Positions 8,681 through 16,572 of a stretch of DNA of 64,000 bases are shown one piece after another; within the stretch, counting starts at the first letter, position 1; every line of letters begins with the position of its first letter. This DNA comes from Roseovarius sp. MMSF_3359. Its GTDB lineage: Bacteria; Pseudomonadota; Alphaproteobacteria; Rhodobacterales; Rhodobacteraceae. A program made the translations under genes and the position numbers. Under the pieces are notes generated by a model. It was given only the letters and a program-made list of their open reading frames with translations, searched no databases and was not told the DNA's origin. The stretch is from positions 478,383 through 542,382 of the forward strand of contig NZ_JASHJC010000001.1 in assembly GCF_030733385.1 (NCBI RefSeq). Reading direction: 5' to 3'.

Positions 8681-10227
8681 CTGTGGATGCTGTGGGAACC
8701 GTCCGTCGCGGACGTGGCGCGCGCAAGTCGGCGCGGCAGGCGCGGGATTTCACCATGTTGCCTGCGCTCAAGCGGGGCATTCCGTTGACCGAGCCGATGG
8801 ATCAGGAACAGATCGAACGGATTGATGCGGCCTCGATGCATATCCTGGAGAATGTCGGCGTGCATTTCCGCGATGAGATTGCGCTGGAGGATTGGCGCAA
8901 GGCCGGGGCCAAGGTTGAGGGTGAGAATGTCTATCTGGATCGTGGCCTGGTGCGGGAGCTGATCGCCACCATCCCCGAGACCTTCACCTATCACGCGCGC
9001 AACCCGGCCAATAACCTGCCTTTTGGCCGTGACCATGCGATTTTCGTACCGATGACCGGCGCGCCTTACTTGCGCGATCTCGACGATCAACGCCGCAATC
9101 CGACGTTGGAGGATTTGGCGAATTTCCACAAGCTGAGCCATATGCTGCCCGCGCTGCACAGCTCGGCGCATCATATTGTCGAGCCTTACGATCACCCGAT
9201 CAGTCAGCGCCACCTGCGCATCACTTATTCGTCGATGAAGCATTCCGACAAGACGTTCATGGGCATGACCACCAGCCCGAAGAACGCCGAAGACGTGATG
9301 GAGATGTGCGCGATCCTTTTCGGCGAAGAGTTCCTTGAAACGCATCCCGTCGTGACAGGCAATTGCAACGGCAACTCGCCGCTGGTCTGGGACGAAACCA
9401 TGCTGGGCGCGATGCGGGCCTTCTGCAAACGCAATCAACCGGTGTTGTGCTCGCCCTTTGTGTTGGGCGGGGCCAACACGCCCGCATCCGTCGCGCCCAC
9501 CGTGGCGCAGTTGAATGCCGAGGCGCTGAGCGCGCTGGCCTATACGCAGGTGATCCGCAAAGGGGCGCCCGCGATCTATGGGCATTACCTCAGCACGGTC
9601 AGCATGAAGTCCGGGGCCCCGATGGCAGGCACGCCGGAGATCAGCCTGATGAACCTGATGATCGGCCAGATGGCGCGGTTCTATGGCGTGCCCTGGCGGT
9701 CGTCGAACACGCTTGGTGGGGCCAAGACCTTCGACGCGCAGGCGGGCTATGAGAGTGCAACGACCTTGATGGCCCTGCAAATGGCCGGGACCAACTACAT
9801 GTGGCACAGCGCCGGTTGGAACGAGGCCGGGATGCATTGTTCGATGGCAAAATTCGTGGTCGATGCGGAACAATGCGCAATGGCTTACCGCATGGCCGAA
9901 GGCATCCGCTGGGATGACTTTGACGAGGCGATTAAGGCCGTCGGTGATATCGGCCCCGGCGGGCATTACCTGGGTCACCCGCATACGCTGGAGAACTTCC
10001 AGCGGGCCTTCTTCATGCCCGAGCTCTTCGACAACAACTCGATCGAACAATGGCAGGCGGAAGGCGGCATCGAGGTGGGCGCGCGCGCTCTGGCCTATAC
10101 GCGCGATCTGCTCAACTCCTACGAAGAACCCAAGCTGGACGACGGGATCAACGAGGCGCTGCTCGATTACATCGCGCGGCGCGAACGGGAAATCCCGGCG
10201 GCCGATGCATTGAACCAGGATCACTGA
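8677..10227 (+). CDS. MttB-superfamily (COG5598-type) methyltransferase, non-pyrrolysine
   Basis: A 516-aa member of the trimethylamine methyltransferase superfamily. The reading frame contains no in-frame amber codon, so it belongs to the non-pyrrolysine group; characterised members demethylate glycine betaine, proline betaine, carnitine or gamma-butyrobetaine and pass the methyl group to a corrinoid protein. Recognisable family stretches are [11 protein letters not shown] near 67-77 and the C-terminal [16 protein letters not shown] with [14 protein letters not shown]. No corrinoid protein, reactivase or methylcorrinoid:folate methyltransferase is encoded in the window. A betaine demethylase role fits the HpbD-like epimerase next to it. 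The gene ends in TGATG, shared with that next start. Confidence 0.85.
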   Translation: MTVDAVGTVRRGRGARKSARQARDFTMLPALKRGIPLTEPMDQEQIERIDAASMHILENVGVHFRDEIALEDWRKAGAKVEGENVYLDRGLVRELIATIPETFTYHARNPANNLPFGRDHAIFVPMTGAPYLRDLDDQRRNPTLEDLANFHKLSHMLPALHSSAHHIVEPYDHPISQRHLRITYSSMKHSDKTFMGMTTSPKNAEDVMEMCAILFGEEFLETHPVVTGNCNGNSPLVWDETMLGAMRAFCKRNQPVLCSPFVLGGANTPASVAPTVAQLNAEALSALAYTQVIRKGAPAIYGHYLSTVSMKSGAPMAGTPEISLMNLMIGQMARFYGVPWRSSNTLGGAKTFDAQAGYESATTLMALQMAGTNYMWHSAGWNEAGMHCSMAKFVVDAEQCAMAYRMAEGIRWDDFDEAIKAVGDIGPGGHYLGHPHTLENFQRAFFMPELFDNNSIEQWQAEGGIEVGARALAYTRDLLNSYEEPKLDDGINEALLDYIARREREIPAADALNQDH

Positions 10228-11333
10228 TGCGCATCGCGAAAATACATATCTATGCTCACGACCTGCCGGTCAAGAATGGCCCCTACACGATGGCCAATGC
10301 GCAGGTATGGGCGTTGGACACGACACTGGTGCGGGTGGTCTCGGACACCGGGCTGGAAGGCTGGGGCGAGACCTGCCCGGTGGGTCCAACCTATGCCGAG
10401 GCTCATGCCAAGGGCGCCCGCGCGGCGCTCATGGAAATGGCGCCGGGGCTGATCGGGGCGGAGGTCGCGCCGCTGACGCTGCACCGGGCCATGAATGGGC
10501 TTTTGAACGGGCATAGTTACGCCAAGGCGGCGATGGATATCGCGGGTTTTGACCTGCTCGGCAAGGCCACGGGTCTGCGCGTCGCTGACCTTCTGGGCGG
10601 GGCCGCGACCGAGCGTGTGCCGTCCTACTATGCCACCGGGGTGGGCGAACCGGATGAAATCGCCAGGCTCGCGGCAGAGAAGGTGGCCGAGGGCTATCCC
10701 CGCCTGCAAATCAAGGTCGGTGGCCGTCCGGTCGAGGTCGATATCGCGGTCATCCGCAAGGTCTGGGAAACCGTTGGCGGCAAGGCGCGTCTGGCGGTCG
10801 ATGGCAACCGGGGTTGGACCACCCGCGATGCGCTCCGGGTCAGCCGCGAATGCCCCGACATTCCCTTCATCATGGAACAACCCTGCAACACCGTGGAGGA
10901 GCTGCGCCAGATCCGTTCGCAGGTGCATCACGCGATCTACATGGATGAAAATTCGGTTGATCTGGGCACCGTGATAGCCGCCGCGGGGACCGGGCTGGTC
11001 GATGGGTTCGGCATGAAAGTGACCCGCATCGGCGGCCTGCAACCCATGACCACCTTCCGCGATATCTGCGAGGCGCGCAGCCTGCCACATACCTGCGATG
11101 ACAGCTGGGGTGGGGATATCATCGCCGCCGCCTGCACCCATATCGGGGCGACGGTCAACCCGCGCCTGCTCGAAGGTGTCTGGCTGGCCGCGCCCTATAT
11201 CGACGGAAATTACGATCCGAAGAATGGCATTCGGGTTGACGGTGGGCATATCACCATGCCGCAAGGGCCGGGCCTTGGCATTCTGCCCGATGCGGCGCAG
11301 TTTGGTGCGCCAGTTGCGTCCTTCGGAGGATAG
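10227..11333 (+). CDS. Enolase-superfamily epimerase, HpbD-like (hydroxyproline-betaine 2-epimerase type)
   Basis: A 368-aa mandelate-racemase/muconate-lactonising-type enzyme. The acid-base lysine pair is K163 (LQIKVG) and K264 ([10 protein letters not shown]); the Mg2+ ligands are D192 (VDGNRGW), E217 (MEQPC) and D240 (YMDEN). It closely resembles 4-hydroxyproline betaine 2-epimerase HpbD. The residues I recall as lining the quaternary-ammonium pocket of HpbD have counterparts here: Tyr56 (GPTYAEAH), Asp291 ([10 protein letters not shown]) and Trp319 (EGVWL). Proline betaine epimerase or cis-3-hydroxyproline dehydratase are relatives and remain possible. The start is ATG 10227 within TGATG; a longer frame upstream only overlaps the methyltransferase gene. 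Confidence 0.85.
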   Translation: MRIAKIHIYAHDLPVKNGPYTMANAQVWALDTTLVRVVSDTGLEGWGETCPVGPTYAEAHAKGARAALMEMAPGLIGAEVAPLTLHRAMNGLLNGHSYAKAAMDIAGFDLLGKATGLRVADLLGGAATERVPSYYATGVGEPDEIARLAAEKVAEGYPRLQIKVGGRPVEVDIAVIRKVWETVGGKARLAVDGNRGWTTRDALRVSRECPDIPFIMEQPCNTVEELRQIRSQVHHAIYMDENSVDLGTVIAAAGTGLVDGFGMKVTRIGGLQPMTTFRDICEARSLPHTCDDSWGGDIIAAACTHIGATVNPRLLEGVWLAAPYIDGNYDPKNGIRVDGGHITMPQGPGLGILPDAAQFGAPVASFGG

Positions 11334-11335
11334 GG

Positions 11336-12526
11336 GTGGCCGGGGCGTTGCCATATCTCGACCTCGCCGATCCGGAGTTTTCGACCCGGGGGGCCGAGGT
11401 GCTGGCGGCCCGTGACGCGGGCTGGTGCGCCGAGACGCCCTATGGGCTGGCGGTGCTGCGCTATCGTGAGGCGGGGCAGATCCTGCGCGACCGGCGGTTT
11501 CGGCAGGGCAGTCATAACTGGCCCGACACCGTGGGTATTTCCGGCCCCTTCGCCGGGTTCTGGCGCAATTCGGTCATCGGGCAGGAGGGCGAGGCACACG
11601 CCCGGTTGCGCGCGCTTGCGGTGCCCGCGCTGAGCGAGGACTATGTCAAGGGCCTCGCGCCCACCTTCCTGCAGATAGCACGCGACCTCTGCACCGACCT
11701 GCGCAAGACCGACCATACAGAGTTTCAATCGGCATTCAGCGATCCGTTCACCGGCGGCGTGATCGCAACGCTTCTTGGTCTGGATGATGAAGAATGGCCC
11801 GACGTGGCCCATGACGCCTCGGAACTGGGGCTGGCGATGGGGATCACGGCGCAGCGATACGAGGCGCGGTTCAACGCGGCATGCGAACGGCTTTTTGCGC
11901 TGGCCGAACGGTTGGTCGCACGGGTGCGGGCGGGGCAAGACAGCGAAAGTTACGTCGCCCGGATGGTCGCCGAATTCGACCGTAATGGCGATTGCACCAC
12001 AGATGAGCTGCTTAACACCATCGTCATCTCGATTTTTGGCGGGGTCGACACGACGCGCGCCCTGTTGGGTCTTGGCCTGTCGCTTTTCATCGAGAACCCG
12101 GCGCAATGGCAGGCCCTGCGCCGCGACGCAAGCCTGATCCCCGCCGCGGTCGAGGAATTCATCCGTGCTCGACCCACGACCACCTGGGCTACGCGCGAAG
12201 CGGTCGAGGACGTGGAGATGGGCGGGATACGCATCGCGCACGGCACGGTGCTGCATCTTCTGGTGCATGCCTCGGCGCGTGATCCGGAAATATGTGATGA
12301 TCCGCGATTTGATATCACCTTGTCGCGCAAACGGCATTTCGGTTTCGGCGGCGGGGCGCATCATTGCATCGGGCATTTCGTGGCGCGTACGGATCTTGCT
12401 GCGGCTTTGACCGCGCTGCGTGAGACCTTTGCGACGGTTTCCTATGATGGCACGCCCGAGTGGATGCCGGACAGCGGCAATACCGGGGCGATCCGGTTGC
12501 CGATCAGATACGAGGTAAGTGCATGA
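11336..12526 (+). CDS. Cytochrome P450
   Basis: A 396-aa soluble bacterial P450. The heme loop is FGFGGGAHHCIG at 335-346 with the thiolate Cys344; the ExxR pair is E274/R277; the I-helix oxygen site is GGVDTT at 235-240; and the EAHARLR stretch near 86-92 matches the C-helix heme-propionate region. It starts with GTG at 11336, two nt after the epimerase stop, with GGAGG just before. The class needs a ferredoxin and reductase, which are not encoded nearby. In this operon the likely task is oxidative N-demethylation or hydroxylation of a betaine or imino acid; the substrate is inference. It overlaps the next gene by 4 nt (ATGA). Confidence 0.92.
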   Translation: MAGALPYLDLADPEFSTRGAEVLAARDAGWCAETPYGLAVLRYREAGQILRDRRFRQGSHNWPDTVGISGPFAGFWRNSVIGQEGEAHARLRALAVPALSEDYVKGLAPTFLQIARDLCTDLRKTDHTEFQSAFSDPFTGGVIATLLGLDDEEWPDVAHDASELGLAMGITAQRYEARFNAACERLFALAERLVARVRAGQDSESYVARMVAEFDRNGDCTTDELLNTIVISIFGGVDTTRALLGLGLSLFIENPAQWQALRRDASLIPAAVEEFIRARPTTTWATREAVEDVEMGGIRIAHGTVLHLLVHASARDPEICDDPRFDITLSRKRHFGFGGGAHHCIGHFVARTDLAAALTALRETFATVSYDGTPEWMPDSGNTGAIRLPIRYEVSA

Positions 12527-13254
12527 GATTTGAGGGTAAAACCGCTTTGGTGACGGGCGCTGCCGGCGGGATCGGCAAGGCGCTGGTGGCGGCGCTGAGG
12601 GCGGAAGGCGCGCGTGTCGCCGTGACGGACCGCGACACGTCGGCCATCGAGGCTGATCTGCATCTGGATGGCGACCTGCTCGACGGGGCGTTCTGTGATG
12701 CCTTGCCGGGGCGGGCCGCCGAAGGCCTCGGGGGGCTTGATATCCTGTGCAACAACGCGGGCGTCATCACCCGCGGCGATATCACCAAAGCGACGGATGC
12801 GGATTATGCGCTGACCATGGGCGTCAATGTCGAAGCGCCGTTCCGCCTCTGCCGGGCGGCGATCCCGATCATGGCCGGCGCAGGGGGCGGCGCGATCGTG
12901 AATACCTCCTCCTGCTGGGGCCTCAGTCCCGGCGCGGATCACCCGCTCTACATCATGTCCAAGGCGGCAGTGGCATCGCTGACGCAATGCCTGGCGCGCG
13001 ACCACGCGGGGCAGGGCATCCGCGTCAATGCCGTCTGCCCGAACGAGGTCAACACCCCGATGCTGCGCACCGGCTTCGCGATCCGGGGGCTCGACCCGGA
13101 TCAGGCGGTCGAGACGCTGAACGCCACGGTCCCGCTTGGCCGAATTGCCGAGCCCGAGGATATCGTCGATGTCATTACCTTCCTGGCCTCTGACGCCGCC
13201 CGTTACGTCTGCGGTGCGCTCGTTGAGGTCAATGGCGCGAAGCCGGTCGGATGA
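12523..13254 (+). CDS. Short-chain dehydrogenase/reductase
   Basis: A 243-aa classical SDR with the Rossmann motif TGAAGGIG (11-18), NNAG (77-80) and the catalytic set S130, Y143 and K147 (YIMSK). An acidic residue after beta-2 (VTDRD) suggests NAD(H) rather than NADP(H). I start it at ATG 12523, inside the P450 stop (ATGA), rather than at the upstream in-frame codon within P450. It probably oxidises a hydroxyl group of a pathway intermediate; which one cannot be told. It overlaps the following SDR by 4 nt, so the two may act in sequence or on opposite stereoisomers. Confidence 0.88.
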   Translation: MRFEGKTALVTGAAGGIGKALVAALRAEGARVAVTDRDTSAIEADLHLDGDLLDGAFCDALPGRAAEGLGGLDILCNNAGVITRGDITKATDADYALTMGVNVEAPFRLCRAAIPIMAGAGGGAIVNTSSCWGLSPGADHPLYIMSKAAVASLTQCLARDHAGQGIRVNAVCPNEVNTPMLRTGFAIRGLDPDQAVETLNATVPLGRIAEPEDIVDVITFLASDAARYVCGALVEVNGAKPVG

Positions 13255-13985
13255 GCGGGCGTTTCGCGGATAAGGTGGCATTGGTCACCGGGGCGTCGAG
13301 CGGCATGGGAGAGGCCACGGCGCGGATGCTGGCCGATCAGGGAGCGCGGGTCTTCACGGCGCAACGGGGGGCGGCGGCGCATGAGACCGTCGCCGCGGAT
13401 TTCGCCGATCCTGACGCGCCAAGACAGGTGATTGAGCATATCGAACGGGAAGCCGGGCAGCTTGATATCCTGATCAACAACGCCGGTGTGATGCGTGAAG
13501 GCACGGTCGAAGAAACCTCCGAGGCCGATTGGCATTTGCAGATGCAGGTCAACCTGACCGCGCCTTTCCTGCTGACGCGTCATGCCATGCCGCTGCTGAA
13601 AGACGGCGGTGGGGCGATCGTCAATGTCGGCTCGATCGAGGGGCTGGGATCGAACCCGCGCCACCCGGCCTATTGCGCCTCCAAGGCGGGGCTGCACGGG
13701 TTGACCCGCGCCGTGGCGGTCGATCACGGGCCCGAGGGCGTGCGGTGCAATGCGGTCGCACCGGGCTGGATCGACACGCCGCTCAATGTCGATTTCATCG
13801 AAAGCATGGGCGATCCCGACGCTTTCCGCGATCAGATTGGGGGCATCCACCCGGTCCGCCGCACCGGCACGCCCGAAGAGGTGGCAAAACTGATCTGCTG
13901 GCTGGCCTCGGATGAGGCGGGGTTTGTCACTGGTCAGATCTACACCATCGACGGCGGCCGCACCGCGCAATTGAGCCTGCCATGA
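13251..13985 (+). CDS. Short-chain dehydrogenase/reductase
   Basis: A 244-aa classical SDR: TGASSGMG (13-20), NNAG (76-79), S128, Y141 and K145 (YCASK). Its cofactor loop reads FTAQRG, lacking the aspartate seen in the preceding SDR and carrying an arginine, which points to NADP(H). The pairing of an NAD-type and an NADP-type SDR in one operon would allow a hydroxyl to be inverted through a ketone. That idea is inference. It overlaps the FAD oxidase gene by 4 nt. Confidence 0.87.
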   Translation: MSGRFADKVALVTGASSGMGEATARMLADQGARVFTAQRGAAAHETVAADFADPDAPRQVIEHIEREAGQLDILINNAGVMREGTVEETSEADWHLQMQVNLTAPFLLTRHAMPLLKDGGGAIVNVGSIEGLGSNPRHPAYCASKAGLHGLTRAVAVDHGPEGVRCNAVAPGWIDTPLNVDFIESMGDPDAFRDQIGGIHPVRRTGTPEEVAKLICWLASDEAGFVTGQIYTIDGGRTAQLSLP

Positions 13986-15313
13986 AAGTGAAGCGCCTGC
14001 CTGTGGATACCGGGATCTCCGGCTGGAACGGTATCCTGCCGCCGCCGGATGCGCCCGAAGTGTTGCGCGATCAGGTCACAGCGGATTGGCTGGTGATCGG
14101 GGGTGGCTTTGCGGGTCTTTCCGCGGTGCGACGGCTGTCGCAACTGCATCCTGACGCGCGGATTGTTCTTCTGGAGGCCACGCGGATCGGCGAAGGCCCA
14201 ACAGGGCGCAATACCGGGTTCATGATAGACCTGCCGCATCACCTGACCTCCGAGGGGTATGGCGGCCAGATGGCGCGTGATCGCAAGGATGCTACTGCCA
14301 ACCGCGCCGCCATCGCCTTTGCCGCGGAAATGGCGGAGGAGTTCGGGTTGAGCCAAGAGGCATTTGACCGGCCCGGCAAGATCAACGCGGCGGCATCCGA
14401 TCATGGCCACCGCCACAATCAGGACTACGCGCAGCACCTCGCGAATATGGGTGAGGCGCATGAAATGCTTGACGCCGCGCAGATGCGCGAGATCACCGGC
14501 ACGTCCTATTATCAAAGCGGGTTGGTCACGCCGGGGGCGGGGCTTATCCAACCGGCGCTCTATGTGCGCAGCATCGCCCGGGGCCTGAAGTCGAACCGTG
14601 TGAGTATTTACGAAAACACCCCGGTGACGCATCTGAACCGGAATCGCGACTGGACCGCGCGGACGCCGGGAGGGTCGGTCACCGCACCCAAGGTCATCAT
14701 GGCGGTGAATGGCCATGCCAACAGCTTCGGTCATTTCAAGGGCCGGTTGATGCACATCCATCTCTACGGCTCGATGACCCGCGCATTGACGCCTGATGAG
14801 GTCAAACGCCTTGGGGGCGACCGGCGTTGGGGCCTGACCCCGGCGGACCCGATGGGGTCGACGGTGCGGCGGATCTCCGGCACTGGCGGCGACCGGATCA
14901 TCATGCGCAACCGGTTTTCTTACGATGCGTCGATGCAGGTCAGCGCGGCAAAGGTGGCGCGGATGGCGCGGACCCATGACAAGAGTTTCGCTGCCCGCTT
15001 TCCGATGCTCAAAGATGTCGAGATGGAGTATCGCTGGGGCGGGCGGCTTTGCCTCAGCCGCAATTCCGCGCCCGCGCTTGGCGAGGTCGATGAGGGGCTC
15101 TTTTCCGCCTGCTGTCAGAACGGGCTGGGCGTGGCCAAGGGCACGCTCCACGGCATGTTGATGGCCGATCTGGCCTCGGGTGAGCGGTCTGAACTGCTCA
15201 ACGACGTGCTCGATCAACCGGCCCCGTCACGGCTGCCGCCGGAACCTTTTGCCTCGGTCGGGGCAAAGGCCCTATTGCGCTGGAGCGAGTTCAAAGCGGG
15301 CAGGGAAATCTGA
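13982..15313 (+). CDS. FAD-dependent amine/imino-acid oxidase (DAO superfamily, PuuB/OrdL-like)
   Basis: A 443-aa flavoprotein of the DAO family. The dinucleotide motif VIGGGFAGLSAVRRL lies near residues 39-53, preceded by the roughly 35-residue N-terminal arm (WNGILPPPDAP) that is usual in gamma-glutamylputrescine oxidase-type proteins. GRNTGF and the C-terminal FSACCQNGLGVAKG complete the FAD site. It would oxidise a secondary or primary amine to an imine with O2 or a membrane acceptor. As last gene of the operon it is the natural candidate for converting a demethylated D-configured imino acid to the pyrroline carboxylate used by the DapA-type enzyme. A demethylating role (sarcosine-oxidase-like) is the alternative. 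Confidence 0.85.
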   Translation: MKVKRLPVDTGISGWNGILPPPDAPEVLRDQVTADWLVIGGGFAGLSAVRRLSQLHPDARIVLLEATRIGEGPTGRNTGFMIDLPHHLTSEGYGGQMARDRKDATANRAAIAFAAEMAEEFGLSQEAFDRPGKINAAASDHGHRHNQDYAQHLANMGEAHEMLDAAQMREITGTSYYQSGLVTPGAGLIQPALYVRSIARGLKSNRVSIYENTPVTHLNRNRDWTARTPGGSVTAPKVIMAVNGHANSFGHFKGRLMHIHLYGSMTRALTPDEVKRLGGDRRWGLTPADPMGSTVRRISGTGGDRIIMRNRFSYDASMQVSAAKVARMARTHDKSFAARFPMLKDVEMEYRWGGRLCLSRNSAPALGEVDEGLFSACCQNGLGVAKGTLHGMLMADLASGERSELLNDVLDQPAPSRLPPEPFASVGAKALLRWSEFKAGREI

Positions 15314-15330
15314 AAATCGTCGGGCAGGCC

Positions 15331-16077
15331 TCAATCCACGGTTTGCCTGTCGAACAGATCTTGCAAGTGCGGGATGAATTCGGTGCAGAAGATGATCGAA
15401 ATCTCTTCGGGGTCGTAGAACGCATTGGCCTCGCCGCAGCTTTCGACCCTGACCAGTAGTTCCTGCGGTAGTTTCATATCCCCGTTCAGCGCCGCGATCT
15501 CCGTTGTCAGAAGGTCGGTCAACATGCCTCCATCTGCGCCTGATCCGGTGTCGAGGCGCATCGGAACGCCGGTTTTGGCGGCGTCCATCTCATCAAAGAT
15601 CATGCCCCAGCTTGCCGTGGCCTGATCGTATTCCTCCGGGCAGGTTTCGGCACGTTCGTCTGGCAGGCCCAGATCTGCCGCCAACTCTTCGCGTTCCTCG
15701 GGGTTGGCGCCGTAAAACAGGCAGACATGATTGTAAAACCGCTGCTCGTCCGGGCCGTGCAGATCCCAATAAGGGACTTCTTCGGTCTGCTCGGGATCGT
15801 TGATGTAGCCAAAGGCGCTGTCATAGGCGATGGCCTGGGCGGTCTCTTCCTCGTAGAGCCAGTCAATCAGCAGAACCGCCATGACATCGGCGGCATCCTC
15901 TTCCTGACCGAAGATCGGGACGTCCATAAGGTCGATCACCGCATGGCCAAGTTCGTGGTAGAAGATCGACAGGATATTTGCCTCGATGAACGCCGCCTTT
16001 TCTTCCGACGCGCGCGCGGGGGCGCAGAGGAGAACGGACAGTGCCAAGACGGCGGGCAGGTGAAAGAGGCGGCTCAT
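15331..16077 (-). CDS. DUF4344-type secreted metallopeptidase
   Basis: A 248-aa protein with a signal peptide (MSRLFHLPAVLALSVLL, cleavage near ARAS) and a zinc signature HELGH at residues 41-45, followed by an acidic GQEEDAADVMA segment at 57-67 that supplies a probable third ligand. This arrangement matches the DUF4344 putative metallopeptidases. I start it at ATG 16077; the longer frame from 16206 would place an arginine/proline-rich stretch before the signal peptide. The mature part contains several cysteines, consistent with periplasmic disulfides. It ends 17 nt from the convergent catabolic operon. Substrate unknown. Confidence 0.75.
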   Translation of the reverse strand: MSRLFHLPAVLALSVLLCAPARASEEKAAFIEANILSIFYHELGHAVIDLMDVPIFGQEEDAADVMAVLLIDWLYEEETAQAIAYDSAFGYINDPEQTEEVPYWDLHGPDEQRFYNHVCLFYGANPEEREELAADLGLPDERAETCPEEYDQATASWGMIFDEMDAAKTGVPMRLDTGSGADGGMLTDLLTTEIAALNGDMKLPQELLVRVESCGEANAFYDPEEISIIFCTEFIPHLQDLFDRQTVD

Positions 16078-16172
16078 TCGGGTCACATATGGCAGGTTGC
16101 GGTCCCCATGGTTGGTCGGGGAAAACGTCGTTGCGGTCAAGAGTGTTGGGCGAGCGGGGATACCCGGGCGCC

Positions 16173-16565
16173 CTATTGCGAGGCGAGGTCGCGCAGGATC
16201 GGGCAATCGGGGCGGCTGTCGCCCGCGCAGGCATGCACCAGATCGTTGAGCGTCGCCTGCATGGACCTGAGCTGCATGATCTTGTCCTCGATCTGCCGCA
16301 GGTGTTCCTGTGCCAGCCGCTTTACATCCGCGCTCGCCCGGGTTTCGTCCTCGTAGAGCTCCATCAGGGTGCGGCAGTCCTCGATTGAAAACCCAAGCGC
16401 CCGGGCGCGACCCAGGAAGGCCAGTTTGTGAATATCCGTATCCCGGAACACGCGGTAGCCATTGGTGTCCCGTAGCGGACGAATGAGGCCGATATCCTCG
16501 TAGTATCGAATGGTTTTGACGGGGATATCCGTCCGTTTCGCCGCATCGCCAATGTTCATCCTCAA
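16173..16565 (-). CDS. cueR: Copper-responsive MerR-family regulator, CueR type
   Basis: A 130-aa MerR protein: helix-turn-helix (NIGDAAKRTDIPVKTIRYYEDIGLI), long dimerisation helix, and a C-terminal metal loop with Cys113 and Cys121 (C-x7-C), the spacing for Cu(I)/Ag(I)/Au(I) sensors. A serine (S78) sits where CueR proteins have the residue that favours monovalent ions. It is 7 nt downstream of copA on the same strand, so it is co-transcribed with the pump it controls, and it should act at the long-spacer promoter upstream of copA. ATG 16559 (MNIG) is an equally possible start. Confidence 0.88.
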   Translation of the reverse strand: MRMNIGDAAKRTDIPVKTIRYYEDIGLIRPLRDTNGYRVFRDTDIHKLAFLGRARALGFSIEDCRTLMELYEDETRASADVKRLAQEHLRQIEDKIMQLRSMQATLNDLVHACAGDSRPDCPILRDLASQ

Positions 16566-16572
16566 GCTCCTT

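Noticed and set aside
8677..10227. Pyrrolysine-containing MttB
   Set aside because: The frame runs 516 codons without an in-frame TAG and no pyl genes are seen.
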